Shown piece by piece: positions 47,881 to 60,500 of a stretch of 64,000 bases of DNA. This DNA is from Nymphaea colorata (taxonomy: Eukaryota; Streptophyta; Magnoliopsida; Nymphaeales; Nymphaeaceae): positions 15,329,289 to 15,393,288 of the forward strand of contig NC_045146.1 in NCBI RefSeq assembly GCF_008831285.2. The letters are read 5' to 3'. Below the pieces are notes generated by a model, which was not told the origin of the DNA, searched no databases, and saw only the letters and a list, made by a program, of their open reading frames with translations. A program made the position numbers and the translations under genes. Positions within the stretch are counted from its first letter, which is position 1; the number at the start of each line of letters is the position of its first letter.

Positions 47881-50820
47881 GAATAAAGAAAAAAATCTTT
47901 GGCCAAAGCCTTCAAGTGGCATAGCCAATTGATTGTAATACCACAAATTCAAATTCAAAGTAAGCTTCTCCTAAACTGGTGATGAGCAATGAATGAAATC
48001 TCTCATTTACTTAGATTTCAGAGAGGAGTGTATCAATCCATTCACGGAAATCAATTTTAGTTTTGGACCATTGGGACCTCAGGGTAAGTTGTCATGAACT
48101 TGACTTGGCCAACGAATTCATTATGTGAAATACCAAACCAGCTTACCAGCTCTGGTTTTTTGCATTACTTATCCACTTGTCACTCTCAATTTTTAATGTG
48201 TTTAGAGGAAAAAACAAGAACCTAAAAGTGACGCCACAAGGGCTCTATACCATGTTCGAGGAAACTGCAAATTCATGAATAGTGCTGGGGTGATATATGC
48301 ATGGAAATACATAGGTACGGTCGCTGTCGTGGCAGTGCAAAGCTTCTCGCCCCCTGCCCTCCTGACTATTATTTCTTGCACGTCTGTGAATCTTTTTATA
48401 ATATTGTCACTTCCCTTTTGCCTTTCATAGATGCTGTTTCTATGATCGTGATGCGGTTGCTTCGCTTATGATTGTCTACACTCAAGACAAATTCTGCGTC
48501 AGTCAAAAACGATCTGCAAATTATGCACAACCTACTTCTAAAGAGATACCATGAAAATCTTTTTCATTTTATGAGTCTCATATGTTCTTTACTGTTTAAT
48601 CTCATAAAACTCCAACTCAACTAGCGTTCACAGGCTACTGATTATTAAAGTTGGATCAACCATAATTTATGACATGTGGACAAGGTTAACTCGATGGTTC
48701 GAGATTGCCCAAGTCGACATCAACGCTATAAACTGAAATTTATATGGAATTGATATCTAGACTTTCCAGCAACCAGCAAGAACCTACCACCCATCTCATT
48801 TGCACCCAATAGCATCAGCATCCCTTCTACAATTACGATCCATCTCTAATATATGAAAGAGAGAGAGAGAAAGAGCCAGGATATAACAATAGTAATGTGG
48901 AAAGTGTAAATAGTCAAAGAGTAGAAAGCTGTAGCAAGCTTCCCCAATCCCATGTCATTTATTGTAACAATTGCTGAGACGTCAAAGAGAACGCTTCTAG
49001 TTGGACGGTCCAAATTAATGTACAGTCCATCCGAGAAGACCAGACCGTCCACCAGATGTTGAACCATGGACGTTCTCCGCATTAGATGCCACCGCTTATT
49101 CTGCCTGATCTCCCCGCGGGATTCCAGGATCAGGTTGATGACGGTAGAAATTAACTCTCTCGGTGCCAAGTGCTGTTGCGTGGCTGCCGGAAGATTTCAG
49201 GATTCCGAACTAATGGAATGATGCTTGGCTTGATGCTATGCTGATTGGATCTCTTCCTTCATCACCCTCCTCCTCCTTCGGTTTTCCTGTGATAACCTCT
49301 GTCACAATGTCCCTTTGAAAATTTCAAAGGCTCATTTGCTTCCGGCTCCTTTGGTCAAAATGGATCTTATCATCTTTCGAAATATAGCTCCTATTAAGAA
49401 TCTATGCTTTTATTATTACAAAATTATTCTACCAACCTTGTTTTCTTTTGTTTTTTGGGATTTTCCAGAAAAGAAAAAGCACGCCTTGTACAGATTCGGC
49501 AATGATATTGAGGCGGATATAACTTTTTAATGTTCGTTAAAGGACATACCTACATTTTGCGCCTTTAATCAAAGCTAGCATTTTGTTAGCTGTAGCCCAA
49601 GTTTATCACTGAAGTTGCTTCAGTGAGATAACAAAAGACGAAAATTAATTATGCTCTTAATATAAAAAATATATCATTAGTTTCGATTAGTTTGTAATCG
49701 CTTCTTCAACTATGCTGAACAGTATTCTTCTTTCATATTCAACTGTATCCAAATTATTAACTTCTTATTCATATAAAATTAATTATATAATTATTTTTTT
49801 ATTAACAATCCTATTAAGTTATGCAAAAAAAACGAATGCATTTATTTTCAAATTAGGTACATTTCTCATGCTCCCTTTTAGATGGAAAAATAGTGCTTTT
49901 CAGTAACTTAACGGTTGACTGAACAAAATTAAAGTCATGGGTTTTCTAATTTAACCACGAGGAAACTTAGGTGTGCTTCAACAATATGGGAAATTTACTT
50001 GCTTTTTTAGTCATTATTGCTTATTCTTTACGTGTACTTCTAATAGTAGATATCATATTCTCCAAGCATATCCTAGAAAACAGCTATGGAATCCAATGGT
50101 TCTTCTGTGTTCAATGCAAGTATACTTAATTAATTTCGACCTGGTGATGAGCACTTTTTTTTTTTTATCTAGATTTCAAGCTCATTATATTCCATAATTA
50201 ACTTAAAGACATTCTTGAGGCATTCGCAGTGTAGATAATTAAGGTTTCCTAGAACATATGCATAATTTGAAAATGGCTTCTTCTTGTCCTAGAAACATGG
50301 TATTATTATGTTCGGTTGTTAATTATTGGATTTAAGAACAACATCTATAATCACATTATAATTTCTTGGAATAAGAACACCATAATGTTCATAGAACATG
50401 CGTTCCAAATTAAAACGCAACTTTCTTCTTGTCAAATACCCTGTATCTTTTCACACTAGGATTGAGTTTTCCAATTATGAGTAATGACTATTGTGAAGAT
50501 TAGTCAGGGTTTAGATACTAAATCGGCGTCTCTGCTTTCTTCACTTTCTGCTTTCAGACAGGTATTCACTACCCCTAGGTTCAGATTCAGATAGTTTTGC
50601 CAAGGTCAAGTACATTGTGTTTGCCCACACATAACTAGATCTTAATTTGATTTTAGTGAAGAAGATATTAAAGCCAATTAGCTATTTGACAATGCCCTTG
50701 TTTTTTATGGGGTGGCATCATATGACTAGATCTGTATACAGAAAAAGCTTTTGCGTTTTAATTTACATGCATGACTGCTCTAAGACAGAGCTAGCCATCG
50801 TGAAAGCAAGATTTCTGCAG
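47881..50820. other. Gene-free stretch
   Basis: A 107-codon minus-strand frame (48846-49169) has no recognisable domain or splice support. The rest is AT-rich, with a (GA) tract near 48857. Confidence 0.4.
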
Positions 50821-50923
50821 GTGGTGGTAGACCTGAATGAATTTGGACCACAGCAAGTGGATTTATGTCATCCTTGCATGGACAAAGCACTAAAGGACTT
50901 TTCAGATGCATCCAGACCTCGAG
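50821..50923 (+). CDS. Possible isolated exon, unrecognised
   Basis: Bounded by a good acceptor (TTTCTGCAG|G) and donor (CGAG|GTGAGA). It is open in one frame for 34 codons, including VDLCHPCMDKALKDFSDAS with a C-x2-C pair. The frame is also open upstream of the acceptor to about 50647, so the acceptor may not be real. No neighbouring exon was found; it may be a captured or decayed fragment. Confidence 0.22.
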
Positions 50924-52970
50924 GTGAGATACATGAACATAATTTTTGTGTTTAAAGCCACATATCTGTCATGTGCACTTAGCCAAATCTAATCCTTGAT
51001 TCCGATCGTATACTCTGACGTATTCAAGTACCAATATTTCAGCTTAAGCGAGACCAAACTAGCCAAAAACCATGCTAGTTGACATCAAGATTAAATGCCC
51101 TTTCTGAATTTAATGAGGCTTAAGCTTTAGATTAAGTCCTAGCTCCTTTCATGCATATAGTGCCTTTTCTGTCATTTATTATGATGACTGCCTAAAATGA
51201 ATGTAAGGCGCATAATTAGTGAATTATTGCACATATGTAAGTTCCTTTTCCTTATCAATTATCATCATCGTGACTTGTAATAATCACTATTACTTTCTCA
51301 CTACCATTTGAATGGTCAAACCAAGTAGGCGATACTAGAGCACGAAAACGCAGCCAACAAGTATTCCGAAGCCTGTAAAGACAAAATTTGCGTTTTGAGT
51401 ATAATATCGATCAATAATCGTCTGTATTTTCTTCGCATTATAGAAAGAAAGGAAAAGCCTGATCCTGAAGTTGTTGTCATGATAGTCCTCTGTTGTGGAG
51501 ATCTCATCTGTATGAACAGTAACCACGAGTTTTGATGAAACTTTCAGAGACTGCTACATGCATCTTCAAGTATCCCAAGGAGAGGGCATGCCCACAACTC
51601 CCAACATGATCCACGCTATAGAGGTTTGCTTGAGCTAGCATTCAGAATATTCAGATAGCAACTGGGATGGCAAAATATTTTCTCAGACGGGTTCGATCGT
51701 CTTACTGGGCAGGATCGGTTCACCAACGTGGCTGGACCTGGAATTTCCGTATCCTGTACATTTTGGTTCAGGACGTTGACAGAAGCATGCACGTTGCATG
51801 CTGTTGGCATCACGTCCATTCGTCATATATATCGTCGCAACATATGCTTACATTGACTGCTTTAGAAACAATATTTAATGCAAATGAAGTACGTCAAGAT
51901 AAAGGGACATTTCCATGTGCAACTAATAATCTCTTTATGTGGTTAAATAACGAAACTTTTTACTAACACAATTGAAAACACAGTGATAAGTTGAGGTATT
52001 ACTATATATTATATATATAGTCAACCCCTTTATGGAGTGATACAAGAATTTCCTTTTTGAACGATAAAGGGCACCCAAACATAATTGGGTGGTTGTTTGC
52101 CAAACGTGGATCTGCAGAAGTAAGTTTGACGAAGAAACAGAAACAAATAAATTAGATAGATTCTAACTGAAGTGCTTTTGGAGTGGGCGAAGGTTCACAG
52201 CTGATATTGCACCAAAATCTAGTAAAGTAGACGATGGAGTCAGTTCTTGCGCAAAACGGATCCAACCAAACATGGCTTTTAGTCTTCAATTGGTGACAAC
52301 GACTTCTTATACGAGTTTAATTTGGACTCGAGGAATCTAATATTCATAATGGTAATCCATTAATCAGGTGGGTATGTGTGTAGAATGTGTATGTGTCAGC
52401 GTGTGATTTGGAAGGAGAAGCCAGCTTCGATGCCACGCACATGGGCCGGACGTGATGGGTGCGACCAAGATCATCGGGTCTGTTTCACGGGAACAACTGA
52501 TCGACGCAGAAAGTGAACAGTGAATACTGGAAACTGTACAATGGAAACTGCGGGCGACAACGGTTTAGAAGCGGCTCAACCATGACCGGCTGACCGACAA
52601 TGGAATCATTGTGGGAAAAGTGACATTTGTGGAACATTTAAATCCCTACAAGTTATTTTGATAGCTTTTAATTTAATATTCCAATGTGCATAAAAGAGTA
52701 AAGTGTGTTTTGAGAAATCGTTAGTTTAAACAAATTGATGATATCAATAGCATTGATATATGCTAAAAACGATGAACTTGGAGTGGGATTGAGGGGAAGA
52801 AGGAGGGGGGGTCCGACTTTAAATATATGAATGTAAGGATCTCAAAATACCGTGGATCTCAGATTTGCTGTGAACCAAAATAAACACAACTGTAATGTTT
52901 TAAGATTGAAAAGAAAGCAGTTGTATGCAAGGTGTGTGGTCCTTTGATTTTTGTGGGTGTTATTTTCCCT
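50924..52970. other. Gene-free stretch
   Basis: No supported features. A short (TA) run lies near 52003-52018. Confidence 0.4.
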
Positions 52971-52973
52971 CCC

Positions 52974-53035
52974 CCTCTTCCTCTTCCTCTTCGTCTTCCT
53001 CTTCCTCTTCCTCTTCCTCTTCCTCTTCCTCTCTT
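52974..53035. repeat. (CTTCCT)n microsatellite
   Basis: About 60 bp of CTTCCT repeat with one CGTCTT variant. It could be a leader-type pyrimidine tract for the frame at 53159. Confidence 0.85.
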
Positions 53036-53158
53036 AGGTACTGATACAGCATAATACCATGCAAAGAGGGTTTTTAAGTCTCTTTTATGGATCGTAAGTT
53101 AACCTCTCGCTGACACAGAAGTACATGAGTGTAGTTGGAAGCGTTTTATGCCCCTTCC

Positions 53159-53638
53159 ATGATGGAAGGGCCGAACGCAGACGAGATGCACGCTGTTGGC
53201 CATTTGTTGATGGAACTGGCCGAACACAGGGTGAACCGTTTTTGGACATGGTTTGGTCAGAGTTTGCCTACCCTAACTTTCACGCTCTCCCTGCACACTC
53301 TATGTTCAATTCATTCAGCAGGTTTACCAGTCGTCCTTATCATCATGGTTGTTTCCGCCGCCGGTTATATCGGCGTACATGGTTTTTGTATCCAGTGGTT
53401 TAAAACCCAACATCTCTTTAAAAGAGAGAAGATACAAATTAAAGAGAAGAATGAAAGACGTCTGCACGGTTGCCTGATGAATCCATCGGTTTTCCTGTTC
53501 ATGCCCTCATGCAGAAATATCTCGCTATCTCCTCCCATCGCCATGTCAACCTACAGAGAAACACTAAACTGGTACTGGTCAGGAAGCTACCATCATGCAG
53601 CTAAAGGATGCCTTAAATGCGTTTCTCTACAGTCTTAG
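53159..53638 (+). CDS. Unrecognised 159-codon open frame
   Basis: ATG 53159 (or 53162) opens one of the longer unexplained frames in the window. It has a hydrophobic central segment (GLPVVLIIMVVSAAGYIGV) followed by a basic stretch (FKREKIQIKEKNERR). It could encode a small membrane protein. No family, intron or promoter is recognised, and a second frame (53595-53969, ATG start, 124 codons) overlaps its end. It may be chance. Confidence 0.2.
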   Translation: MMEGPNADEMHAVGHLLMELAEHRVNRFWTWFGQSLPTLTFTLSLHTLCSIHSAGLPVVLIIMVVSAAGYIGVHGFCIQWFKTQHLFKREKIQIKEKNERRLHGCLMNPSVFLFMPSCRNISLSPPIAMSTYRETLNWYWSGSYHHAAKGCLKCVSLQS

Positions 53639-54135
53639 GGAAATAAGTCATCGCATACCTTTCTCTCTTTTTGCCTTTTTTTTTTCCTTCCTTTTTCTTT
53701 CATTGAGAGAAGATTATTTTGTCCGTCGCTCTCATCATGCCGACGGAGATGATGATGGTGACGACGATGAGAGGTCGGAGACGATGTTGGTAGCTGGATT
53801 ACTTTTCATGTGCATTCCCCCCACCATTCCATTCCTGTGGACGGGTTTCTGCAGATGGAAACATCTGCAGGCCACGATCTTTTGCTTTGTAAGCGATTTA
53901 GTCACATCCATGCATGCACCTTCTCACTCTTGCAGGACAACCACATTTCCCTCTTTTATGAGCACATGAATTCCCCATCAATCCCAGCAGACGTTCTTGG
54001 TTTCATTGAAAGAAAGGGACTCCATGCAAGACATGTACCATTACGCCCGCATTAATTTTCTAATAGCTCTTGTTCTCTGGCTGATAAAGTGAGTGGCCGC
54101 TACATATTCCAAGTTCAATTTCTTCTGGTTCGTGG

Positions 54136-54264
54136 TTGTGGAGAGAGAGGGAGAGAGAGTTGAATGCCTAGCTACCCTTACCAAGTTCACAAACTAGGAG
54201 GATTGTGGAGAGAGAGAGAGTTGAATGCCTAGCTACCCCTACCAAGTTCACAAACTGGGAGGAG
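54136..54264. repeat. 67-bp tandem duplication
   Basis: TTGTGGAGAGAGAG...TTGAATGCCTAGCTACCC...CACAAACT(A/G)GGAGGA occurs at 54136 and 54203 with few differences, mainly in the GA run. Confidence 0.85.
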
Positions 54265-55182
54265 ACTTCACTTAGGTGCCCAAAAGAGTTGGACAGGGTC
54301 GGATATTTTCTTTCTTCATTTCGCTCGTTGATAAGACGGGAACAAACATTCTTGGCTGCATTTGGTTCGTAAATTCTATTGGTGAACCGCTTGAGATTTC
54401 TGTGATTGTCTGAAATAACGTAAATACACTTTGTATTCTCTCAAACAGATACTGTGAACTAAAGTCATGTGAGCATGAAATCTAAGAGTAACATGATCAA
54501 ACATCCGTGCAGATCTAAGTCTGAGGTGGGCACTGCTTGGAAATTAAGAAAGCGGGCACCACATGCACAACAACTCTATTGATTATTGCTATGTACACCG
54601 AAGGAGAATGTGCTCCCCCTGACTCTAAGGTAAGCCCCCTCCTCCCTAAAATGCAGCCTGCCCACATGAAACGGGCACCAGGGTACTAAAATAAATTGGG
54701 GAAATGAAACGGTTTGGGTATAAGATCCTGCCATTCACATGGCAAGGGCATGTCATCTCACCTTCGACTCTTTGACCCTTCATATAGTGCGTACGTTTGA
54801 GCTAGTTAGTAGCAGCACACGCATCCACTGCTCTGCCAGCTACATCTTAGCCTCCTTCCACACATAGCTCTTGCAGTGACGTAGATTGGGACGAACGGAT
54901 GGCTGCCTTTGTTCCCAGACCATGGCCATATACGGCGAAGGTTGAGAAAAGTTCTGGGTGTGAATGGCCCACGCTGGACGTGGTTTAGGATGGTGGATAG
55001 CAGGCTCGACCTCTCCAACCTACTTCTGGTGTTGCTCTCATGTCATGCGGCCATGTGCTAGCCATGTGCCAAGACGTATGAGATGGGCTGCTTACCACGT
55101 GGATCAACCAAACGAAAACGAGAATAAGTAGGGCTACGAGTAGCTGCACAGCCCCTTACAAGCTGCGGTCATGTCAAGCTGC

Positions 55183-55258
55183 CTGCCATGGACTTTCGCA
55201 GCTGGGGAGAGTCGCTTGATCTGCCATGGACTTTTGCAGCTGGGGAGAGTCGCTTCTG
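55183..55258. repeat. 38-bp tandem duplication
   Basis: CTGCCATGGACTTT(C/T)GCAGC...GAGTCGCTT occurs at 55183 and 55221 with one or two differences. Confidence 0.85.
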
Positions 55259-55299
55259 ATCAAGCGAAGCTGTCAAAGCATTATTTTGGTTTCTCACGG

Positions 55300-57480
55300 G
55301 AAAAATGAGGGAGATCTAGTTTGTAAGCGTGTTCCCCAGCTGCCCAGCCCGGCGTCGAATTTTGCAGGGATTCTTTTTCTTTGAGGGGCTGCATTTTTCT
55401 TGGGGAGAAGGATAGTGTAATGGACGAAGTAAACACATCGGGAGAAAAAGATATCAGAGCTCTTCACCTGTCATTACCAAAATCCCGTGAACTATTGTTT
55501 AAAACTTGTTATGTACAAGGGTGATTAATTGGTACAATTCTATGGCTGCTCCATTCACTATACTCATCAAGCTCACACCTTGCATTTGCAAGCTGGGTGA
55601 ACTGAGCTAATTCTGCCCTTAATTAGGGACAAAATGATTAAAGAAGTATTGGAGAGGAGCAACAAAACAGGGAGTTCAGAGACACAGGACTCTATTAACT
55701 ATTTGGTGAAGACTGATGTGCACTCACCATGGCCAGCGGTTGCACTCGGCCGCAGATCAACTATTCGTTTTCTCTCTCTTCTCTGCTCTTTCTTTCTTTG
55801 TTTTTTTTCGTTTGCTGTCTTCTTTTTTTCTTTTTTTGTAACTACTCATCACTCATTTTTTGTAAGTGAACTTCCATTTTATCTCTCTTTCTTTCTTTCT
55901 TTCTCTTCACAAATTAAAAAATGTGGTTAAAAAGCAATTGCCACAAAGATGCTGCAACAAAGGTTTATGGTATTCTTTGCAATGGTTAAATTGACTTTTA
56001 ACCATCCAGCAATTAGCTGGCGAATCGATATATATATATAACACTTTGTATGGTGACCGTGTCAAGAAAACCATGTTCGTTCGAATGGGTTGCATTCTGT
56101 GATCAAAGAAAGCCTGACAGTTAATTCCCGAACCTTTTCTCAATACATTCATACATTGAAAAGACCCGTCGTTCCCAGTTTTGTTCTGTCAGGTTTATCA
56201 ACATGAAGATTGCACGATGTGGTCTGTTTTGTGAGACACAACTCCATGATAAGAGTCTTAATTAACGATTCCGAACAACAAGTACATCAACTAAGCAACG
56301 CTAGAATAGTCTTTTCTTAACTATACCTAACCATGATAAAGCATTTATAATAATCAGTACTTCAACACTTTAACGAAGCGGTCGTCATCGTGTTGTATCC
56401 GTCCGTTGCTAAAATGATGCTGTTCCGGGAAGCAAGTACCTTTTGTTGCTTAATTATTTTAAAATTCTTCTCAATTAATTTTTACATAAAAATTAGGAAA
56501 ATTCTCCTCTGTATCGGTCGGCAAACTGATGCAGTGCTGCCGAAACGGGTATTTTTCGCACACCCAAATGCAAGACTTATTTATGAAACGATGCAAGCGA
56601 ATGACTATTTTGCATTATATTCCACAAAGCAAGGACTGTTGTGCAAAGTCTATACAAACTTAATTGAGTTGCAAAAAAAAATCTAGGGGAGATTTTTCTA
56701 ATAACCCATTTACCTATGTTTCCAAATTAATTAACTAAATATGCCTTTTTTTCTATATCAATTAAGCAAGAGAGTAGATATTACAGACAAGTCCAGATGA
56801 TAATTCTATCACATAATTTATCATTGATAAGTGCTACTTCTTGGTTCATTAATCGCTATCCAATCAATTATACGATGCCAAGCCCATGTAAGGTGAGTCT
56901 CATATCATCTTCCTATATATCAGGGTCGAACGCGAAAGGCCTTTTTTCTTTCCTTGTGCCTTGAGCTAGTATTTATGTCTATGCCCCACTTCAGCTGGTC
57001 AGAACCGTAACTTGAATGGTGTTAGAAGATGTCATATTGACTAGTAAACTCAAGATTTCACCAAGTCCAATTAGAACTTCTTAAAGGTGATCCCCACGTA
57101 CTTGGACTACGCAATCATGGTTACTATCAATGACGTTCACAAATAACGAAAGGCTTTTGATATTGTCACTTTATGTCATGATCAAGGTAGGTACTCTTCA
57201 TGAATCTTCTTATTCACTAACCATCTTCCAGTAACAGAACATTGATCGCATGAGATCTTAGTGTTTATTCTGGTAGGTTCTATTACCAGGAAATGCGCAC
57301 ACACATTCTCTCCCTCTCTCTTTTGGTTTTGAAGGGTTTTACAGCGGCCGAACAGGGGCAGCCAAATCCCAGATCTGTCACCTGCTTTAGAGGGTCGAAA
57401 ACAGAGCCCAAGTAAGCCGTTTATTTGTGTCAGGCATTGTTATCTTTTCCACTGAAGAAAATGATACTGAAGGATGAAAA
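55300..57480. other. Gene-free stretch
   Basis: Contains a T/C-rich tract with (TTTC)n at about 55780-55906 and a (TA)n run at about 56029-56039. No supported gene. Confidence 0.45.
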
Positions 57481-57502
57481 GGAGATAGCTTGATGGTATA
57501 TG

Positions 57503-60500
57503 TCACTCCCCTAACCTTGGATCCCCAGTTTCCCGAGGTAACTGTTCCCTAAGTTTGACTACCAAATTCACATGATCCTTTACCAGGGCTTCAGTTGATG
57601 TTTGACATATACAAACCTTTCCAGTGAAATTCTCTGCTCAATGGACCTGTCGATTCATGTTTCCCAATCTCAGCATTGAAGATGAAGCGTTCAACAATTT
57701 TGACTTGCAGCAATCAACCCCATTCAGGTTGGTCGCATGTACCTATCACCATAAAAAATGGCTCTTTCAGACTCCCATTTGAGCATCCAAAGCTCCATCA
57801 TTCTTAACAGTAGCTTTAGACTATATAATCCCCTTCTCTTTGGTTCCATCATCATACCAACATGTTTGACCTGTGCTGCCATCAAGATGAAATACCATTA
57901 TGAATGAATTTGGGACCTCCAGGCCAAGAATTGAAAGGTCATTAATGGCTTCAAGTTCCTTTTGGTACAGGGATACTACCTGAGGCCGCTGGAGGGAGAG
58001 GATTATGTGTTACATGCTTGAACATGTATTCTCGATCGAACACATAACTAGGACAACAAGACCAAATGCCTCAATAAAGGCAAAAGAAAAATTTAGTGAA
58101 AAGCCTCCTACCAACAGAAAGGAAAAATCAGTTTTTTCAGGGGGCACAACTGGCTGACGAGAGTTTCTGAGCTATTTGTTGCCTGTGTTCCGTGTGTATA
58201 CATCTACATAATATGTGCGCGTGAATTTGCATTTAAATTTTATGATATTACTCTTGATATTAAAGCTCTGAAGCTCCTTTCAAAAATGAAATTGACAGCC
58301 AACAGTAAAAAGCAAATGATATAACAGCATTGAGGCTATCCAATTTGCATAATCAAGAACAAATCTTATAAAATTTTCCTACTTCCAATAACACAAGTGA
58401 TTCAATCGGTCTCAGACTACGTTTCTTCTTTCAAAAAATAATTAAAAGTGACCTAGAATAACTAAATAACCAACCTTGGCTTAGGCCATTTTGGTATGAT
58501 GCATATTGGCCGGTATGATAATGACAAAAGTGTGCCCCCCACCAAAAATTGACCACACTGCTTCTTTTGACATGGATTTTTTTTTTTTGGTTCACTCTTG
58601 AGGTGGATGGGAATTCTCAGCCCATAGTTTCCATGAAGGAAATGTGTATGGGAAGCCACGCATGAGAAGTGGAAGCAGGCCTTGAAATATTTCAAGAATA
58701 TTATTACATTGCTTGAAGGGATTTGACATTTGAGGAAGCAACAGGAAGCGAAAACCAGAAGCAGTGAGGCTAATTCTAGAAAAGGCCATGGTTTAACAGA
58801 TTCCTAACATAAATAAACCACAAATGCATTTCTCGACAAAAGAAAAAGGGGACATGGTAAAAATTCTTGGGTTGAGCAAATAATAGTTAAAACCGTTCTT
58901 TCTGTGTGTTCAGGGTCAAAACACATAACTTCAAGTTCGACTTCGACTTCCCTTACAACAAGACAGAGCATAGACACTTATTTTAATCTACACCTAGATC
59001 AGCAACAAACCATCCCATGAATCTGTAATGCCTGGAAAGCATTTAGCTAATGCAACCCTCACGCCTTTTGCCCCCTGAACTTGATGGAAGTGCATCAGCT
59101 CTATATATTCCCTCAGGCCATTAATATGCAAAAACTGGAAACTAGCATCCGCATGTGTAACACGCACCCAATCAAGTTTGTAAGAGGAATAAACTACTTG
59201 ACGCACTGCTGCAGTCCTTGAAATATATCGTCTATTTTCCACACATTTTCTTAATCCCCTTTGGTTATTTGTTTCAGTTCATCCGCAAAGCATGAAGCTT
59301 ATAACTCCATGCTGAACTTGCCAACAAACTTGATAAAAACAGCCTCCAAAAATTACGCAAAGTTGGAAGATTTGACTTAATCCAATAGCAAGATCATTAA
59401 GCATTATAAGCCCTAGTTGAGACAAAGTTTAAAATGAACATGTATTATCAATTGGAACTGTATATACTTCATCCTTAATATCAGTAGACAGCAACCAGCT
59501 CCAGTAATATTTTTCTGCTCCAAGAACAATTGGAGACACAGAGAGAGGGAGCTTTTAGTTCAGTTTCAGGATATTCCCTTTGATTAAATGCACACTGCAG
59601 TTTAAAACTTTAAACTGGAGTCCAAGACCTTTCCAATGTATCGTCATGAAATTCAAATTGGCAGGTGCGACTGTCCTCCTGACCCTCCCTTGTCAACAGA
59701 TATGACAGAAAATAGTGAATCCAAAGGTCGCTGCTCTTGCAGCAAAGCTTTCGTCCAATGGGAAAACCCACCTTTAATACAGTCGCCACCTTCAAAATGC
59801 CTCACTGACAAAAAGGAATTCTCCGCCCACAAAGTCAGGTTAATACTGTGATGAACATAATATTTGACACCCATGAATTCTAATCCAGTAAAGTTGGAAA
59901 AATATTTGCAAGCTAGTATAATAATCTATTTTCACCAACCTTCAGTACTTCGATAAATTCTCTTCCAAGCCAAATTATAAATAATAAAAAATTAGGCAAA
60001 CTAATTTTTTTTGTTTCATGATCCTCTTTTGTGAAGGAAGAGTAAGTAAAATTGCTGGAAATGTTTCATAATGACATAATCTATACTTTTACAACAATAA
60101 AGTCAGAAAATGTTGCATACTTGTCACGTGTATCAGGAAACCAATCTCTTTTTCCCTAACTATGATACTCTGAACTTCTCTTCCACTGCAAACTATCTAT
60201 AACAAAAAATTAAGTGAACATGATCACCTATTTTGAAGGAAAAAAATTTCCTTAAGATCTTCATATTGAGAGCCTGTTATTGAAATGCACTACTGCATTC
60301 TTTAATTCCACCCACACCTCCCCAAGACTACAAGGGTCCTTGAACATGAAGGATGATCAACAATATTCATCACAAATTTTCTGCACCTTCAGGTTATCGA
60401 ATTGCCTGCTTCACCATCTGTAGCCCACAAATCTCATAAACGTTATTAGGAGATAAAACTATAACTGAAATACCAAGATTATTCCTAATTACCGTTGCAT

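Noticed and set aside
48846-49169. 107-codon minus-strand frame
   Set aside because: No recognisable domain, and its end runs into a GA-rich tract; it is probably chance.
57589-57616. 28-nt intron for the last junction of the unrecognised gene
   Set aside because: Too short for a plant intron; the alternative donor at 57647/57646 gives a 58-nt intron in the same phase.
58592-58775. Frame containing LTASGFRFLLL, like the TFIIH p52 subunit
   Set aside because: The resemblance is limited to a few residues and the neighbouring exons do not match p52. A different frame of the same exon is phase-compatible with its neighbours.
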